From: CAZYWA01 sp964650975 [NCBI: uncultured bacterium]
GTDB lineage: Bacteria > JADJOY01
DNA: 7,327 bases
Direction of reading: 5' to 3'
NCBI GenBank assembly: GCA_964650975.1
Contig: CAZYWA010000418.1
Span: 1 to 7,327 of the forward strand
Positions 1-4,824 of the stretch are shown here, piece after piece. A program made the translations under genes and the position numbers. The notes below the pieces were generated by a model. It saw only the letters and a program-made list of their open reading frames with translations, had not been told where the DNA came from and did not search any database. Positions within the stretch are counted from its first letter, which is position 1; each line of letters starts with the position of its first letter.

Positions 1-280
1 TCTTGCCGTGGCCGCGCAGCTCGAGGATGTGAATGTCGGCGCCGAAGAACGCCATGTTCTTCACGAACTCGCCCGCGGTCCACGCGTGGCGGTTCTGCGA
101 GAAGCCGTGCACCAGGAGGAACGGCACGCCCGCGAGCGGCTGGTCGAACGCGTGCTTCTTGGGCTTGTAACGCGTGACCACCAGCGTCCAGTGGTCCTGC
201 GTCTCGACCGGATACTCCTCTTCCTCGCAGAGATCCTCGAGCGAGTACCGGTCGACGTTGGGATGCACGGTGTTGGGCAT
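1..280 (-). CDS. Alpha/beta hydrolase, N-terminal part (runs off left edge)
   Basis: Reading the minus strand from an ATG at 280 gives 93 open codons to the window edge, beginning MPNTVHPNVDRYSLEDLCEE. Residues 51-68 (GVPFLLVHGFSQNRHAW) show a hydrophobic beta strand leading into His-Gly, the usual oxyanion-hole motif of alpha/beta hydrolases. Residues 81-93 (ADIHILELRGHGK) match the next strand and the following R-G-H-G-K/x-S turn of this fold. The nucleophile elbow (G-x-S-x-G), catalytic acid and His lie outside the window, so substrate and activity cannot be judged; an esterase, lipase or PHA-synthase-like enzyme are all possible. No signal peptide is visible, so it is probably cytoplasmic. 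The start is supported by GAGGA four bases upstream and by an exact TATAAT further up. It is divergent from pyrE. Confidence 0.82.
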   Translation of the reverse strand, partial: MPNTVHPNVDRYSLEDLCEEEEYPVETQDHWTLVVTRYKPKKHAFDQPLAGVPFLLVHGFSQNRHAWTAGEFVKNMAFFGADIHILELRGHGK

Positions 281-284
281 GGAG

Positions 285-289
285 TCCTC
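285..289 (-). promoter_or_regulatory. Shine-Dalgarno of the alpha/beta hydrolase
   Basis: On the minus strand GAGGA ends four bases before the ATG at 280. It supports that start over any internal one. Confidence 0.5.
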
Positions 290-304
290 GCGGTCGGCGC
301 GCCG

Positions 305-310
305 ATTATA
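305..310 (-). promoter_or_regulatory. Candidate -10 box (TATAAT) for the hydrolase gene
   Basis: The minus strand reads an exact TATAAT here, in otherwise very GC-rich DNA, ending 24 bases before the hydrolase ATG. A transcript from it would have a leader of roughly 15-20 bases. No good -35 hexamer is visible at 16-18 bp spacing, so the promoter call rests on the -10 box and its placement. On the plus strand a weaker GATACT (322-327) could serve pyrE, but nothing supports it at -35. Confidence 0.4.
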
Positions 311-360
311 GCGCCCCGCGTGATACTCTCCGCCCTCGACTCGCGGATTCAGCTGATTTC

Positions 361-933
361 ATGGCCTCGCCGGACGCCGATCCTCGCAGTCGCCTGCGCG
401 ACTTGCTGCTCGAGCACAGTGTGCGCTGGGGCGAGTTCACGCTCGCCTCGGGGAAGAAGAGCGATCTCTACGTCGACGCGCGGGTCACGCTGATGCTCGC
501 CGAGGGCGCGAGCCTCGCGGGGCGGCTGCTGCTCGAAGCGCTCGACGCACGCTTCACACCGGCGGACGTCGACGCGGTGGGCGGCATGGCGGTCGGTGCC
601 GTGCCGCTCGTGAGCGCGGTCCTGGTCCACGCCGCGGCGCATCCGCGCTGGCGCGGGCTACGAGGCTTCTTCGTCCGGAAGGAAGCCAAGGGCCACGGCC
701 TCGGCAAGCAAGTCGAGGGTGCCTTCCGCAAAGGCGACAACGTGGTGCTGCTCGAGGACGTCGTCACCACCGGCGGCTCGTCGCGCGTCGCCGCGGATGC
801 CGTGCGCGACGCCGGCGGCACGATCCGCCAGGTGCTCGCCGTGCTCGACCGCGACGAAGGCGGCGCCACAGCGCTCGCCGACTGCGGCCTCACCGCCCTC
901 TTCCACCGCGCGGATCTCGTCGTGCGCGCCTGA
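361..933 (+). CDS. pyrE: Orotate phosphoribosyltransferase
   Basis: The 190-aa product is of normal length for PyrE (family about 180-215 aa). It transfers the phosphoribosyl group of PRPP to orotate to make OMP, the fifth step of de novo pyrimidine synthesis, in the cytoplasm. Family motifs are in order: FTLASGKKSDLYVDAR at 26-41 (orotate/ribose contact region), VGGMAVGAVPL at 73-83, FFVRKEAKGHG at 103-113 (flexible catalytic loop with Lys and the His-Gly pair), and VVLLEDVVTTGGSS at 128-141, the PRPP-binding signature with its adjacent Glu-Asp pair. The start at 361 has no clear Shine-Dalgarno, but the sequence begins at the expected distance from the first motif and no in-frame upstream start fits better. 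It is divergent from the hydrolase and followed at once by repeat DNA, so it looks monocistronic; no other pyr gene is in view. Confidence 0.93.
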   Translation: MASPDADPRSRLRDLLLEHSVRWGEFTLASGKKSDLYVDARVTLMLAEGASLAGRLLLEALDARFTPADVDAVGGMAVGAVPLVSAVLVHAAAHPRWRGLRGFFVRKEAKGHGLGKQVEGAFRKGDNVVLLEDVVTTGGSSRVAADAVRDAGGTIRQVLAVLDRDEGGATALADCGLTALFHRADLVVRA

Positions 934-965
934 GAGGGAGCGGTCCCCGAATGCGATCGATCGAC

Positions 966-1118
966 CGGAGAGACGCGGTCCCTCGCGTCCGTGTTGCTTC
1001 GGGGGCTTTCCAAGCCCCCGCCCCGAAAAGAGTGCGATTTTTTCGGGGCTCCTCCCCAAGTCCGGCGCGACAACGCGCCGACATGCATCTCGCTCCGAGC
1101 GGACCTGAACGAACCCGT
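966..1118. repeat. 153-bp tandem unit, copy 1 (four-hairpin element)
   Basis: This unit is followed head to tail by a second copy at exactly 153 bp, with about 12 differences by eye (about 92% identity). It contains four short inverted repeats in series: GACGCG/CGCGTC near 972-989; CGGGGGCTT-TCC-AAGCCCCCG at 1000-1020; an 11-bp stem starting CCCCG and ending CGGGG at 1021-1048, with one G:T pair in this copy; and CGGCGCG-ACAA-CGCGCCG at 1063-1080. The remaining 38 bases are less conserved between copies. I do not recognise a named family. Confidence 0.85.
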
Positions 1119-1271
1119 CGGAGGGACGCGGTCTCTCGCGTCCGTGTTGCTTCGGGGGCTTTCCAAGCCCCCGCCCCGAAAAAAGTGCGATTTTTTCGGG
1201 GCCCCACCCCAAATCCGGCGCGACAACGCGCCGACATGCATCTCGCTGCGAACCGACCCGAACGGACCTGT
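1119..1271. repeat. 153-bp tandem unit, copy 2 (four-hairpin element)
   Basis: This is the second copy, in the same orientation. The stem at 1174-1201 is here a perfect 11-bp A6/T6-containing hairpin around the loop GTGCGA. The hairpin at 1153-1173 is identical to copy 1, and CGGCGCG-ACAA-CGCGCCG recurs at 1216-1233. The head (1119-1144) continues the same register into the palindromic element that starts 153 bp later, so the array is effectively two full units plus a third head. Confidence 0.85.
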
Positions 1272-1272
1272 C

Positions 1273-1348
1273 GGAGGGACGCGGTCCCCCGCGTCCGCAG
1301 CGCTCGATCGGGATGTGACGCTGCGGCGGCGAGGGACCGCCGCCCTCC
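1273..1348. repeat. Near-palindromic dispersed element, copy A
   Basis: The 76-bp element has arms of about 30 bp. The left arm begins GGAGGGACGCGGTCCC; the right arm ends GAGGGACCGCCGCCCTCC, which is its imperfect reverse complement. The loop is about 16 bp. The outermost pair extends to TCGGAGGG/CCCTCCGA (1271-1350). The left arm is also the head of the 153-bp units. A second copy in the same orientation lies at 4492-4568. It ends 42 bases before the oxidoreductase ATG, so a transcript starting further upstream would carry it as a large leader hairpin. It could be a small non-autonomous mobile element or a REP-like sequence. Confidence 0.8.
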
Positions 1349-1390
1349 GACCCGAGTGCGATCTGGGCATTTCGCCACCGGACCATCGAC

Positions 1391-2377
1391 ATGAGCCCAT
1401 CGTTGCGATTCGGGATCCTCGGGGCGGCGCGCATCGCGCCGATGGCGCTGGTTCGGCCGGCGCGCGCGGTGGAAGGCGTCGAGATCGTCGCCGTCGCGGC
1501 TCGCGACGAGGCGCGCGCGAGGAAGTTCGCTCGCGCCCAGCGCATCCCCCGGGTCCACCCGTCCTACGCAGCGCTGCTCACCGATCCCGAGATCGACGCC
1601 GTCTACGTGCCGTTGCCGAACTCGCTGCACGCGGAATGGACCATCCGCGCGCTCGAAGCGGGAAAGCACGTGCTGTGCGAGAAACCGCTCGCCTCGAACG
1701 CGGCCGAAGCGGCGCGCATGGTCGAGGCCGCGGAGCGCTCCGGCCGCGTGCTGGTCGAAGCCTTCCACTGGCGCCACCATCCGCTCGCGGCGCGGATGCG
1801 CGCGATCGTCGCGAGCGGCGAGCTGGGCGAGATCCGGCACGTCGAAGCCACGATGTGCATTCCGCTGCCGATTCCCGGAGACATCCGCTACCGCCTCGAC
1901 CTGGCCGGCGGCGCCACGATGGACACCGGCTGCTACACGCTCGACGTCGTGCGCTTCCTCGCCGCCGCCGAGCCCCAGGTCGTCTCCGCAGAGGCGCGGC
2001 TCTCGTCGCCGCGCGTCGACCGCTGGATGCGCGCCGACCTCCGCTTCGCCGGCGGCCGGACCGGCCGCATCACGTGCGCTCTTTTCTCGAGCACGCTGCT
2101 CGACATCAGCGCGCGCGTCGTCGGCTCGCGCGGCGAGCTGCGCGTCTTCAACCCCATCGGACCGCACATCTACCACCGGCTGCGCGTGATCACGGGCGGC
2201 TCGTCGCGCCGCGAACGCATCCCCGGCGACGCCACCTACACGCACCAGCTCCGCGACTTCATCGCCACCGTGCGCGGCACGCGCCCAGCCGATCCGTCGC
2301 TCGCCGACTCGCTCGGCAACATGCGCGCCATCGACGCGGTCTACGCCGCGTCCGGCCTCGCCACGCGCGGCTCCTGA
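1391..2377 (+). CDS. Gfo/Idh/MocA family NAD(P)-dependent oxidoreductase
   Basis: The 328-aa product has the normal length and order of the family. Residues 5-16 (LRFGILGAARIA) form the N-terminal Rossmann strand and glycine loop. DAVYVPLPNSLH at 69-80 is followed by GKHVLCEKPLA at 91-101, which contains the Glu-Lys-Pro motif with the catalytic Lys98. In the C-terminal substrate domain GGATMDTGCYTLD at 173-185 is the conserved G-G-x-x-x-D-x-G-x-Y/H-x-x-D signature, with Asp178 and Tyr182. Members oxidise or reduce sugars, inositols or diols using NAD(P). The tyrosine form and overall look resemble 1,5-anhydrofructose reductase and dihydrodiol dehydrogenase types, but the substrate is not readable from sequence. 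There is no signal peptide, so it is probably cytoplasmic. No strong Shine-Dalgarno precedes the ATG. It stands alone between repeat DNA and a converging gene. Confidence 0.9.
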   Translation: MSPSLRFGILGAARIAPMALVRPARAVEGVEIVAVAARDEARARKFARAQRIPRVHPSYAALLTDPEIDAVYVPLPNSLHAEWTIRALEAGKHVLCEKPLASNAAEAARMVEAAERSGRVLVEAFHWRHHPLAARMRAIVASGELGEIRHVEATMCIPLPIPGDIRYRLDLAGGATMDTGCYTLDVVRFLAAAEPQVVSAEARLSSPRVDRWMRADLRFAGGRTGRITCALFSSTLLDISARVVGSRGELRVFNPIGPHIYHRLRVITGGSSRRERIPGDATYTHQLRDFIATVRGTRPADPSLADSLGNMRAIDAVYAASGLATRGS

Positions 2378-2407
2378 TCGCGCGCCCAACCGCCAACCCG
2401 CGATTCC

Positions 2408-2440
2408 GGCTGGAGGGCCACCGGTCCCCGGTGGCTAGCC
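2408..2440 (+). terminator. Strong hairpin after the oxidoreductase, possible terminator
   Basis: GCCACCGG-TCC-CCGGTGGC (2417-2435) is a perfect 8-bp stem with a 3-base loop. It is extended by an outer GGCT/AGCC pair (2408-2411 with 2437-2440). It begins 30 bases after the stop codon. There is no T-run behind it, so it is not a canonical intrinsic terminator; it may stabilise the 3' end. Its GGAGGG...GGTCCCC core also resembles the head of the dispersed repeat, so it may be a diverged member. Confidence 0.35.
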
Positions 2441-2521
2441 GCAAAACCGAGCGAAGCCCCCGAAAACGCCCCGTTTCAAGCCCTTTTCCGCCCACCCGGG
2501 CCTGAATTGGGTCCTCAGACA

Positions 2522-2602
2522 TCCATTTGGCAATATGAAATCTTCCGTTCTGGCAACCTAAAATTAACCATTTTGGTAATCACATAGTCACCATCTTGGT
2601 AG
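2522..2602. repeat. Four phased 23-bp iteron-like repeats in an AT-rich island
   Basis: Four copies of a degenerate motif begin at 2523, 2545, 2568 and 2591: CCATTTGGCAAT, CCGTTCTGGCAAC, CCATTTTGGTAAT and CCATCTTGGTAGC. The central GG falls at 2529, 2552, 2575 and 2598, an exact 23-bp period, while the spacers differ. Several copies are themselves palindromic around CCA-NNN-TGG (for example TAACCATTTTGGTAA read on either strand). A hand count gives 29 G or C in 2521-2600 (about 36%), against a strongly GC-rich surround. The pattern of conserved cores, variable spacers and about two helical turns between sites is what a protein-binding array looks like. It lies between the 3' ends of two converging genes and no regulator gene is beside it. 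Confidence 0.65.
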
Positions 2603-2658
2603 CCGTTCATCTTCCACACCGCAGACCTCGACGACGGCGGGGCAACACCCCCAGGCGT

Positions 2659-4455
2659 TCACTTCGTCCGCGACCATGCCCCCGTGCCGCCCGACTCGAA
2701 GCCGTCCGCGAAGATCGGCTGCGCCGACACTCCGCGGAAGAAGAGCACCTCGCCGCCCGTAGCGTTGAACGATGCCACGAAGGCGTCGAGATCTCCGTCG
2801 CCGTCGATGTCGGCGAAGGCCAGGCCCGCGACCTCGCCCAGCACTTCGCGATCGAGGCCGAGCACGTCGACGGCGGGCACCGCGAAGCGGGGGCTCGCGG
2901 CCGTTCCGGTGTTCTCGAAGAACACGATGCCGCCGTCCGGTTGGCCCACGAAGAGATCGAGGTCGCCGTCGCGGTCGATGTCGACGAAGGCCGGTTTGCC
3001 GAACGCTGCGACGGGTGCGAGCCCGAATGGGTTCTCGGTTGGGGCTGCGAAGGCGAAGGTCGTGGCCGATCCGGTGTTTTCGAGGAACGTCAGATCGCCC
3101 GTCGACTCGGCCGTCAGCACGTCCACGTCGCCGTCCGCGTCGATGTCGGCGAACGCGCTCACGGCACCCGGGTCGGGTGGAAAGATGCCGAGCGGGGGCG
3201 CGAAATTGGGGCTCGTGGGGATACCGACGTTGTTGAAGACATGGTTGCCGACGAAGGCGTCGAGGTCGCCGTCGCCGTCGAAGTCGATGAAGGTGACGCC
3301 GCCGCTCGGAGGAAAACCGAAGGGGTTCGAAGCCGGTCCGAACACCGCGCTCAGCGCGTTGCCGACGTTCTTCCGGAGGTAACCGCCATTGAAAGCGTCG
3401 AGGTCGCCGTCGCCGTCGATGTCCGCGAAGGCGACCGGACCGCCCGAGAGCCCGAACGGGTTTTCCGCGGGAAAGGCGGGGCTCGCGGCCGTGCCGGTGT
3501 TCGGGAGCCAGACCAGATGGCCGTTGGTGTAGCCCGAGAGCAGCCCGTCGAGATCCCCGTCGCCGTCGATGTCGGCGAAGGCCACCTGCTGGTCGAACTG
3601 CGCGAACGGCAACGGGAGACGCACGAGCGGGGCGAAGGCGGGGCTGGTCGCGGATCCCGAGTTCCGGACGAGGTACAAGTCGGACTCGTAGCCGTCGAGC
3701 AGATCGAGGTCCCCGTCGCCGTCCATGTCGGCGAGGGTCGGGCTCCCGGCGGGCCACTTGCAGCAGCCCAGGCCGAATGGGCGCCACGACTGGGTCGCGA
3801 AGGCCGGGCTCGCCGGGCTTCCCGTGTTCGCGAAGAACGCGATGTTGCCGCCGTAGAGCCAGGTGACGAAGACGTCGAGATCGCCGTCGCCGTCGATGTC
3901 CCCGAGAAGCGGCTGGGAGTAGATCCCGCCCCACGGCGGGTCGTCGACCGTGAGCCCGAACGGATTCTCGATCGGAGCCGCGAACGCCGGATGGCTCGCG
4001 GATCCCGTGTTCGAGAAGAAGAGAATCGGCCCTGCGTCGGTTCCGACCAGGAGATCGAGATCTCCGTCGCCATCCAGGTCCCCGAAGGCCGGAGACGACG
4101 CGAAACCGGACGCGACGAGCCCGAAGGGATTCGCGGACACCACGCCGAACGCGGGCGCCTCGGCGGTACCGGTGTTCGGGGCGAAGATCGGCGCGTTGCC
4201 TTTGCCGTTGCTCCAGCCCAGGACGTCGAGATCGCCATCCCCGTCGAGGTCGGCCAATACGGGCTGCAGGCTGGGAAATGCGCCGAGGTCCACCCACGGA
4301 CCCTGGAAAGCCACGACCGGCGGCGGCCCGGCCGTCGCCCGGCGCGAGGAAGCGATCGGCAGCGCCAGCGTGAGCCAGGCCCCGAGCACCCACCGCGCCG
4401 CGAGCGCTGGTCTGGCGATTTCGTTCGAGTCTGACATTCGCGCCCGAGCGCTCAT
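2659..4455 (-). CDS. Secreted VCBS/FG-GAP repeat protein with ten calcium-loop repeats
   Basis: Starting at the ATG at 4455 the protein has 598 aa. Residues 20-42 (basic start, WVLGAWLTLALPIA core, then RRATAG) look like a Sec signal peptide. Ten D-x-D-G-D-G-D-L-D calcium-binding loops follow, starting near residues 69, 126, 186, 243, 295, 345, 391, 437, 492 and 549. Copies 8 and 9 are variant (DIDADGDVD, DIDRDGDLD). Between them runs a recurring linker of the type N-T-G-x-A-x-x-P-x-F followed by N-P-F-G-L. Such repeats fold into beta-propeller blades in extracellular proteins. The C-terminus IFADGFESGGTGAW (581-594) matches the tail of the DUF1554 gene nearby. The frame is open further upstream to 4623, but that part crosses a dispersed repeat and gives no signal peptide, so it is rejected. 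An ATG at 4437 is an alternative start. Ligand and function are unknown. Confidence 0.85.
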   Translation of the reverse strand: MSARARMSDSNEIARPALAARWVLGAWLTLALPIASSRRATAGPPPVVAFQGPWVDLGAFPSLQPVLADLDGDGDLDVLGWSNGKGNAPIFAPNTGTAEAPAFGVVSANPFGLVASGFASSPAFGDLDGDGDLDLLVGTDAGPILFFSNTGSASHPAFAAPIENPFGLTVDDPPWGGIYSQPLLGDIDGDGDLDVFVTWLYGGNIAFFANTGSPASPAFATQSWRPFGLGCCKWPAGSPTLADMDGDGDLDLLDGYESDLYLVRNSGSATSPAFAPLVRLPLPFAQFDQQVAFADIDGDGDLDGLLSGYTNGHLVWLPNTGTAASPAFPAENPFGLSGGPVAFADIDGDGDLDAFNGGYLRKNVGNALSAVFGPASNPFGFPPSGGVTFIDFDGDGDLDAFVGNHVFNNVGIPTSPNFAPPLGIFPPDPGAVSAFADIDADGDVDVLTAESTGDLTFLENTGSATTFAFAAPTENPFGLAPVAAFGKPAFVDIDRDGDLDLFVGQPDGGIVFFENTGTAASPRFAVPAVDVLGLDREVLGEVAGLAFADIDGDGDLDAFVASFNATGGEVLFFRGVSAQPIFADGFESGGTGAWSRTK

Positions 4456-4491
4456 CCTAGAAGGTGTGGACAAAATCGGATCGTGCTGTTT

Positions 4492-4568
4492 GGAGGGACG
4501 CGGTCCCTCGCGTCCGCAGCGTCTGAACCAAGATGGACCGCTGCAGCTGCGAGGGACCGCAGCCCTCC
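4492..4568. repeat. Near-palindromic dispersed element, copy B
   Basis: The 77-bp element opens GGAGGGACGCGGTCCCTCGC and closes GCGAGGGACCGCAGCCCTCC, which are imperfect reverse complements; the arms are about 30 bp around a loop of roughly 17 bp. It has the same orientation and architecture as copy A at 1273-1348. Arms are well conserved between copies while the loops differ (CTGAACCAAGATGG here, CTCGATCGGGATGTG there). No flanking target-site duplication is evident. It lies 36 bases ahead of the VCBS protein start, so it could fold in that leader. Confidence 0.8.
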
Positions 4569-4744
4569 GACCAGCAGGCGCAGACGCTCGAGCAAGTTCC
4601 CGCCACGCAGGCCGCTGATCCAAGCAGCTGAATTTCCTTCGTATACACCCTTAGACCGCTCTACGGGAGAAGCGCTCGGTCGGCCGGCCGCGACGTGGAC
4701 GGGTCCATTTTGGTGCGTTCGAACCATGGCTCGCCCTGGGAAGG

Positions 4745-4775
4745 GGTCGGTAAAGTCGAAGGTCGGTAAAGTTGA
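4745..4775. repeat. Direct repeat GGTCGGTAAAGTYGA, 16-bp period
   Basis: GGTCGGTAAAGTCGA (4745-4759) recurs as GGTCGGTAAAGTTGA (4761-4775), with one difference in 15. It lies 50-80 bases before the DUF1554 gene start, a position suited to an activator or repressor site. No protein is assigned. Confidence 0.55.
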
Positions 4776-4813
4776 GCCTAACCAGCGCGAACGGCCGCGC
4801 ATTTCGGCCATAC

Positions 4814-4817
4814 GAGG
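4814..4817 (+). promoter_or_regulatory. Shine-Dalgarno of the DUF1554-like gene
   Basis: GAGG sits seven bases before the ATG at 4825 and decides that start over the in-frame ATGs further upstream. Confidence 0.55.
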
Positions 4818-4824
4818 TCTCGCC

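Larger units (their letters stand above)
934..1390. other. Gene-free region of 457 bp filled with structured repeats
   Basis: Between pyrE and the oxidoreductase nearly all sequence is repeat: two 153-bp tandem units (966-1118 and 1119-1271) and a palindromic element (1273-1348). Open frames cross it on both strands, but their translations change register with the repeat, they look like no known family, and they stay open because the unit is a multiple of three. A fragment right after the pyrE stop (936-948, GGGAGCGGTCCCC) resembles the head of the same repeat. Only about 40 bases remain before the next start, and no convincing promoter is seen there. Confidence 0.75.
4456..4824. other. Divergent intergenic region, 369 bp
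   Basis: This separates the starts of the two secreted-protein genes and must hold their promoters. It carries palindrome copy B (4492-4568), an unassigned stretch at 4570-4740 and a short direct repeat at 4745-4775. I could not identify convincing -35/-10 pairs on either strand. Confidence 0.6.

Noticed and set aside
8-493. 161-aa open frame on the plus strand at the left end
   Set aside because: It overlaps the hydrolase in antisense and pyrE out of frame; both of those have family motifs and this does not.
1021-1048. Intrinsic terminator in the 153-bp unit
   Set aside because: The T6 run is part of the stem rather than following it, so it does not have terminator layout, although the hairpin is real.
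966-1271. CRISPR array
   Set aside because: There are only two units, each unit is repeated throughout with no unique spacers, and no cas gene is present.
890-2389. 499-aa open frame on the minus strand covering the repeat region and the oxidoreductase
   Set aside because: It lies opposite a clear Gfo/Idh/MocA gene, is dominated by Arg/Ala/Asp from GC-rich shadow codons, and contains 51-residue repeats that mirror the 153-bp non-coding units.
991-2505. 504-aa open frame on the plus strand
   Set aside because: It starts inside the repeat array, then runs out of frame through the oxidoreductase as an Arg-rich low-complexity shadow.
2515-2571. Small reading frame on the minus strand in the AT-rich island (18 codons, MVNFRLPERKISYCQMDV)
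   Set aside because: It is very short, lacks a Shine-Dalgarno, and its content follows from the 23-bp repeats.
2522-2602. CRISPR array or integron attC site
   Set aside because: The conserved core is only about 12 bp with 23-bp spacing, too short for CRISPR, and no attC-type paired boxes or integrase are seen.
2596-4434. 612-aa open frame on the plus strand opposite the VCBS gene
   Set aside because: Its V-A-V-D-V-x-E-G periodicity is the reverse reading of the D-G-D-G-D-L-D repeats. The minus-strand frame has a signal peptide, calcium loops and a known tail.
4456-4623. Upstream extension of the VCBS gene by 56 codons
   Set aside because: It crosses the dispersed palindrome and would bury the signal peptide inside the protein.
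4483-4824. Upstream extension of the DUF1554-like gene by 114 codons
   Set aside because: It crosses the same repeat and removes the N-terminal signal peptide; a GAGG precedes the ATG at 4825.
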